A DNA stretch of 10,897 bases, taken from positions 1 through 10,897 of the forward strand of contig JAITVW010000220.1 in assembly GCA_031285605.1 (NCBI GenBank). The letters run 5' to 3'. The notes beneath the pieces are model-generated. The model was given only the letters and a program-made list of their open reading frames with translations, was not told the DNA's origin and ran no database searches. Shown here piece after piece: positions 6,512-10,897 of the stretch. Source of the stretch: Fusobacteriales bacterium (GTDB taxonomy: Bacteria; Fusobacteriota; Fusobacteriia; Fusobacteriales; Leptotrichiaceae). Position numbers and translations under genes: made by a program. Numbering within the stretch: position 1 is the first letter of the stretch; each line of letters opens with the position of its first letter.

Positions 6512-9500
6512 ATGTTAATAAAATATAAAATGAGAGTACTTTTACTGATAGTGTTTATTTTCAGTTTTCAGTTTTTAAGAGCCGAAGTCGGAGTTACCAG
6601 TGCAAATGAATTGGAAGTAACGCTTGCCAGAGATGACGTAGATGCAATAGTACTTGAAGACAATATTACACTTACAAAAAATATTGACGTAACTCCGAGA
6701 AATGTAAAAATACGAGGAAATGGTTATGATTTAATCAGAGCCGGATATTATCTTAATGCCACTGGAACAAGCGGCTCTTATGATATTACATTTGACGGGA
6801 TTTCATCTGGCGGGAGCAGTTATTTACTTTATAATTCCACGGCATCAAGCTGGAATGTAAAAATGACAGGAGTAAGTGAGCTTAATAGTACAAGCGGGAC
6901 AATATTTCGTGAAACTGCGGGCAGCAGTACTTTTACTGTAGATACAGGAGCAGTGGTTAATTTGTCAGGCGGCGGGGCAGCTAACGGAATGATAAGCAAT
7001 TATAAAAACAATGTAATAAAAGGTGAAGCAAATATATCTACTTCAAGCAGCGGAAGGGGAATATACACAACAGTTACAGATGCTGTGCTTGAAGTAAGCG
7101 GAAAATTAACAACTAATTCTTTGGCGGATACTGTATACGAAGCCGTGGGGTTGCCAAACGGCGGAACAGTAAATATTTATGGTCAATGGACAGCATCAGT
7201 TTACGGTGGAAAGGTTTTTGAAGGAGGAAAAGAAACAAATTTTAATGTAGACGGCGGAACAGTAAAATTTTCCACAGGTATAGGTTATTCGGCAGCAACA
7301 GCACCCGGAGCAGCTTATGAACAGGGAGGTACTGCCGGCACAATAAATATAAAAAATAACGGAACGATGACTATAGAGGGAAAATCACTATACGGATTAA
7401 ATAGTACTGCCGGCAATTCTTATGACTTTGCTATAAATGTAGAAAAAGGAAGTACATTTAATGTATTTGGAGTTACGAACGGACTTCGTGCAATTACTGT
7501 AACAGGAGCTGTCACAAAACTGAATATACAGGGGACGGCTGATATAAATTCAAATACAGGACCGGCTATACAAGGAGGAAGTGAAGTTTTTATACTTGTA
7601 GACGGCGGAAAACTTACAGTGAATTCAACAACAGATAATGCGTTTCATACGGATGCATATGGAACGGAAATAAAGGCAATAAACAGCGGAATTATAGATT
7701 TTAGTTCAAATGGGACAGCAGCAGCTTCAAGAGTAATCTATATCTCGGATGCAATAGCTAACAATGTGAGTAATTTTGAAATTTTAAGCGGTTCAAAATT
7801 TATTGTAACGCATAAAGGAGCAGGAGACGGGATATACATGGATGATACGTCCGATACTACAATTACTGTAGATGGATCAGGGTCAGTGTTCAAAGTAGAA
7901 GCTCCAAACGGTTCGTATGCTTTTTATACACAAAAGTACGGAACGGATTTTTATGTTACAAACGGCGGAAAAGCAGAATTCATGTCAGGCAGAGCCGGTT
8001 CAAATACGTTTTATCTTTCAGATGCAGGGGCACCGAGTAATATTAATATATTAGGCGGATCTTCATTTAATGTAACAAATAACGGAACAGGAGCATCACG
8101 TGGAATATATACTGATGAGGGAACAACGATAATAAATCTTGATAATTCCGAATTAAACGTAAATGTTCCAAATGTGACCGAAACAGGATATGGTATATAT
8201 ATTTATAATCCTACGACTACAATTAAAGCTGATAATAAATCAAAGATAAATATAAATACCGGAGGAAGCGGTACTGCAGAAGCTTTAAGAACCGGAAACG
8301 GAAATACAAAAGTTACAGTTCAGGGAGCTTCTCAGATAAATGTATTAAATGATTCTTCCGGCGGAGCTGCGCTTGTTTTGAATTCAAACGGGGAATTCAA
8401 TGTAACCGGTGCCGGTTCACGAGCAAATATAGAAATAACAAATTCATTAAATTCAAGCAGTGCAGTTTCGGGAACTTCATCAGGCTTTACAATAAATCTT
8501 ACTAATCAGGCAGAAATGTATATTTCAAACAGAAGCTCGTTGAATGCAACATTGAATGCCGGCGGAGGAGTTGTATTCAATGGTCCGTCAGCATATGACG
8601 TGAAAAATCTCGGCGGAGGTCCTGCCATATATAATGCAACATCGGCAACAGCCTTAACATTGATAAGTACAGATATAACAATGTGGGATAAAAGTAATTC
8701 ACCCGGGTTCAGCAGCAGCAGTATTTTAGATGTATGGTCGAATTTAAATGTGAGCTTATTAAGAACAGGGTCAACAACAGTTGCTGCTGGAAGTAAAGGA
8801 ACAACTTCGGTGACAATGAGTAATATAGGACGTATAACAGAATTTGAAAAAAGTGCAAAGCAAGCAACAACAGCCGGAGGAACCAGTACTGTTATTGATT
8901 CTAAAACCGGAACTTATTATCCGGGAAGTACTATAATATATGAAGTAACTTATAAAAATGATTCGGATTTTACAGTAGCACAGGCAGTAGTGGTTCAGGA
9001 TGAACTGTCTAAAATACAGACTGTTCTGGCTGACGGAACAGCAGGACAGGCATTTAAAAGCTGGACAATAACAGCGTCGAATGCACTTGGTTCATCAGGG
9101 ATTTCAAATGGGACAACTTTAGGAACATATTCTGATAATGTGGATTTAGATACAATAATAGATATAGCTGTAGGAGACAGTGTAACATATAAAATTACTG
9201 CAACAGCAGCAGATACTGCAGTAGGAAATATAGTAAATACAGCTTTAATCGGAACTGCAGATGTAGAACCGAGCATAACATATACAACGCAAAGTCCTGC
9301 ATTGACCACTGCAAAAGCAGACGGAATAACAGGAACAAATACGGGAATGTATTATGCAAACGGAGTAATAACATATAAACTTACAATTTCCAACGCTTCT
9401 AATACAGGTTTTGCAGATAACGTATCGGTTTCTGACCAGCTGTCGGCAATAAAAACAGCATTAAATGATTCTACAAACGGTTCGGCATTTATAAACTGGA

Positions 9501-10897
9501 CAATAAAAAAACCGGTATTAAACGGGACAGGAACATCTTCAACAATAAATTCAGACATTACAGATACAATGGCGGATCTGGCAGATACTGCAGATATTGC
9601 GCCCGGAGGAAGTATTGAATACACAATTACCGCTAAAGTAAATCCGAAAGCAGTCGGTGAAATAACAAATATACCTGTAATAAATTCAGCTTCTGTACCT
9701 GAAGCAGCTACAAAACATACATATGCAAAATTAGATGTTTTGAAGACATATAAAGGCTCTGCAGAAGGTTATACACCCGGCGCAGAAACAATATATGAAA
9801 TAATTGTGGCAAATAACGGATCAGGAACAGCAGGCGGAGTAACAGTAGAAGATATGCTGTCAAATGAGAAAACATATAAGCTTAATGGAACAACAGAGAT
9901 TCTTGCATATACAAATTGGACAATAACATCATCGGTATCAGGAAGTGTATCAGGAAACAGTAATGGAATAACAACAGATTTGAATGATATTCTGACTATA
10001 GGACCGGGATCTTCGGTTACTTATACTGTTAAGGCAATAGTAAATACAGAGGCTGCGGGAGTAATAAGCAATACAGCTAAAGTCGGCGGTGAAGAAGTAA
10101 AAGCAGCAGACATAAATCCTGTAAATGATAAAAGTAAGGTGCAGGCAATCAAAAAACTGGAAACAAATCTTACCGGTAATTTGTATAAGCCGGGACAGAC
10201 AGTAGAATATACAATAGAAATAGAAAATACGGGAACTTCACCTGTAAAAGGATATAATATACAGGATATAAAAAATGAACAAAAAACAAAAGATCTTTTG
10301 GGAAATGAAATAAATGCATTTGATTCATGGGTGGTAATAGGAACAATAATCAGCGGTGAAGCTAAAAATGTAACATTGACTTCAGAAATATCAGATTTAA
10401 ATGATACCATAGATTTAGGTCCGGGAGCTAAAGTGCATTATTCTGTTGAGGTACAAATTAGTCCTAATGCAGCAGATACAATAATAAATACAGCTAAGGC
10501 TGACGGACAGGAAATAAAATCTTTGGTTATAAATCCTGAAAAGGGACTCAGTAATATAGTTGCAACAAAGGTATATACCGGACCGTCACAGGGTTATACA
10601 CCGGGTCAGCAGGTAACTTATGAACTGAAACTGACAAACAGCGGTACAACATTGGCTGCAGGAGTAACAGCGATAGATATATTATCATCAGAAACAACAA
10701 CAGACATAAACGGCTCATCAGTTCCGGCATACACAAGCTGGACGGTAACGTCAGTAACAACCGGTTCAGTATCGGGAAACAGCAGTGGAATAACAACAGA
10801 TTTAAATGATACATTAAACATGGGAGCAGGTTCTACAGTAACTTATACGATAACAGCAGCAGTAAATACAAATGCTGTAGGTAAAATAGGCAATACA
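6512..10897 (+). CDS. Giant secreted/surface adhesin: beta-helix region plus DUF11-like repeats, 3'-truncated by the window edge
   Basis: The frame is open for 1462 codons to the last base, so the C-terminus and anchor are not visible. AAGGAG at 6501-6506 precedes the ATG by five bases; a second ATG at codon 7 is possible. Residues 1-24 form a signal peptide (hydrophobic VLLLIVFIFSFQFL, cleavage after LRA). Residues 28-75 (VTSANELEVTLARDDVDAIV, then NITLTKNIDV and IRGNGYDL) resemble the start of pectate-lyase-like adhesive domains known mainly from Gram-positive surface proteins. Residues 75-750 continue as a Gly/Asn/Ser/Thr-rich beta-helix. From about 775, at least five DUF11-like repeats follow, each with a conserved Trp and an NTA-type end. 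I saw no cysteine. The likely role is extracellular adhesion or a stalk; anchoring in a diderm cell is unknown. It is oriented with its neighbours but not part of the eut operon. Confidence 0.85.
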   Translation, partial: MLIKYKMRVLLLIVFIFSFQFLRAEVGVTSANELEVTLARDDVDAIVLEDNITLTKNIDVTPRNVKIRGNGYDLIRAGYYLNATGTSGSYDITFDGISSGGSSYLLYNSTASSWNVKMTGVSELNSTSGTIFRETAGSSTFTVDTGAVVNLSGGGAANGMISNYKNNVIKGEANISTSSSGRGIYTTVTDAVLEVSGKLTTNSLADTVYEAVGLPNGGTVNIYGQWTASVYGGKVFEGGKETNFNVDGGTVKFSTGIGYSAATAPGAAYEQGGTAGTINIKNNGTMTIEGKSLYGLNSTAGNSYDFAINVEKGSTFNVFGVTNGLRAITVTGAVTKLNIQGTADINSNTGPAIQGGSEVFILVDGGKLTVNSTTDNAFHTDAYGTEIKAINSGIIDFSSNGTAAASRVIYISDAIANNVSNFEILSGSKFIVTHKGAGDGIYMDDTSDTTITVDGSGSVFKVEAPNGSYAFYTQKYGTDFYVTNGGKAEFMSGRAGSNTFYLSDAGAPSNINILGGSSFNVTNNGTGASRGIYTDEGTTIINLDNSELNVNVPNVTETGYGIYIYNPTTTIKADNKSKININTGGSGTAEALRTGNGNTKVTVQGASQINVLNDSSGGAALVLNSNGEFNVTGAGSRANIEITNSLNSSSAVSGTSSGFTINLTNQAEMYISNRSSLNATLNAGGGVVFNGPSAYDVKNLGGGPAIYNATSATALTLISTDITMWDKSNSPGFSSSSILDVWSNLNVSLLRTGSTTVAAGSKGTTSVTMSNIGRITEFEKSAKQATTAGGTSTVIDSKTGTYYPGSTIIYEVTYKNDSDFTVAQAVVVQDELSKIQTVLADGTAGQAFKSWTITASNALGSSGISNGTTLGTYSDNVDLDTIIDIAVGDSVTYKITATAADTAVGNIVNTALIGTADVEPSITYTTQSPALTTAKADGITGTNTGMYYANGVITYKLTISNASNTGFADNVSVSDQLSAIKTALNDSTNGSAFINWTIKKPVLNGTGTSSTINSDITDTMADLADTADIAPGGSIEYTITAKVNPKAVGEITNIPVINSASVPEAATKHTYAKLDVLKTYKGSAEGYTPGAETIYEIIVANNGSGTAGGVTVEDMLSNEKTYKLNGTTEILAYTNWTITSSVSGSVSGNSNGITTDLNDILTIGPGSSVTYTVKAIVNTEAAGVISNTAKVGGEEVKAADINPVNDKSKVQAIKKLETNLTGNLYKPGQTVEYTIEIENTGTSPVKGYNIQDIKNEQKTKDLLGNEINAFDSWVVIGTIISGEAKNVTLTSEISDLNDTIDLGPGAKVHYSVEVQISPNAADTIINTAKADGQEIKSLVINPEKGLSNIVATKVYTGPSQGYTPGQQVTYELKLTNSGTTLAAGVTAIDILSSETTTDINGSSVPAYTSWTVTSVTTGSVSGNSSGITTDLNDTLNMGAGSTVTYTITAAVNTNAVGKIGNT
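7874..8524 (+). repeat. Beta-helix rung periodicity of about 30 residues
   Basis: Within the adhesin, turn motifs of the type G-G-x-S-hydrophobic-x-V recur at close to 90-base steps. Gly or Asn turn codons fall at 7874, 7964, 8054, 8144, 8234, 8324, 8414 and 8504. The following hydrophobic strand residues keep the same register exactly at 8066, 8246, 8336 and 8516 and are shifted by one codon in others. Examples are GGSSFNV, NKSKINI, GASQINV and NQAEMYI. Earlier rungs (DGGKLTV near 7601, SGIIDF near 7685, SGSKFIV near 7787) are spaced 27-34 codons apart. The sequence is not conserved between rungs; only the pattern is. Confidence 0.6.
8834..10897 (+). repeat. Tandem DUF11-like adhesin repeats (five seen, last incomplete)
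   Basis: Approximate units are 8834-9295, 9296-9724, 9725-10141, 10142-10558 and 10559-10897 (cut by the window). Each has the order Y-x-P-G-x-x-x-x-Y-x-(hydrophobic) then N-x-G, a central Trp, D-L-N-D or similar, G-P-G-S-x-V-x-Y, and I-x-N-T-A-x-V. The second unit departs somewhat at both ends. The Trp codons fall at residues 851, 996, 1136, 1273 and 1410, so spacing settles at 137. This layout matches the DUF11 / conserved-repeat family of bacterial surface proteins, immunoglobulin-like stalk domains. Units three and five are clearly closer to each other than to unit four. Confidence 0.7.

Noticed and set aside
8995..10821. Several open minus-strand frames opposite the adhesin repeats
   Set aside because: The coding strand is one uninterrupted frame of 1462 codons with domain patterns. 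The antisense frames recur with the repeat structure and are shadows of Thr/Ala/Val-rich codons.

Overview
The window looks like chromosomal DNA from an AT-rich, diderm, anaerobic bacterium of the Fusobacteriota. A Leptotrichiaceae or Sebaldella-like organism is the best guess. This is an inference from three things: low GC with heavy use of ATA, AGA and AAA codons, strong AGGAGG-type ribosome binding sites, and an ethanolamine-utilisation operon next to large surface-protein genes. One of those genes ends in a linker that resembles the start of a type V autotransporter barrel. All genes read on the + strand. I found no convincing gene on the - strand and no rRNA, tRNA, CRISPR array or insertion sequence.

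Positions 1-4376 hold the distal part of an ethanolamine utilisation (eut) operon. It contains the C-terminal two thirds of eutB, then eutC, eutL, eutH and eutQ. EutBC is the adenosylcobalamin-dependent ammonia-lyase that splits ethanolamine into acetaldehyde and ammonia. EutL is a shell protein of the microcompartment that confines the acetaldehyde. EutH brings ethanolamine into the cell. EutQ is a cupin-type accessory protein. EutC and EutQ both begin with a short amphipathic helix that resembles a microcompartment encapsulation signal. eutB, eutC and eutL are tightly spaced. A 216-base non-coding gap then separates eutL from eutH, in the place where many eut operons carry further shell and enzyme genes. 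The gap holds a 9-bp closing helix and two mutually exclusive inner helices, so it is a candidate structured RNA. A long-loop hairpin with a T tract after eutQ probably ends the operon.

Positions 4377-4661 are very AT-rich spacer with several perfect small hairpins and no gene. Positions 4662 to about 6300 hold a decayed autotransporter-like adhesin gene. Its passenger and linker are readable, but the expected barrel region is broken by stops and at least one frame change. A strong hairpin follows at 6304-6348.

From 6512 to the right edge, one uninterrupted reading frame of 1462 codons encodes the N-terminal part of a giant secreted or surface adhesin. It has a signal peptide, then a beta-helix-like region of about 750 residues with a roughly 30-residue rung period. 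Tandem DUF11-like repeats of about 137-154 residues follow and run off the window. The left half is therefore ordinary metabolic core. The right half is fast-evolving surface-protein territory with one dead and one apparently intact adhesin gene.
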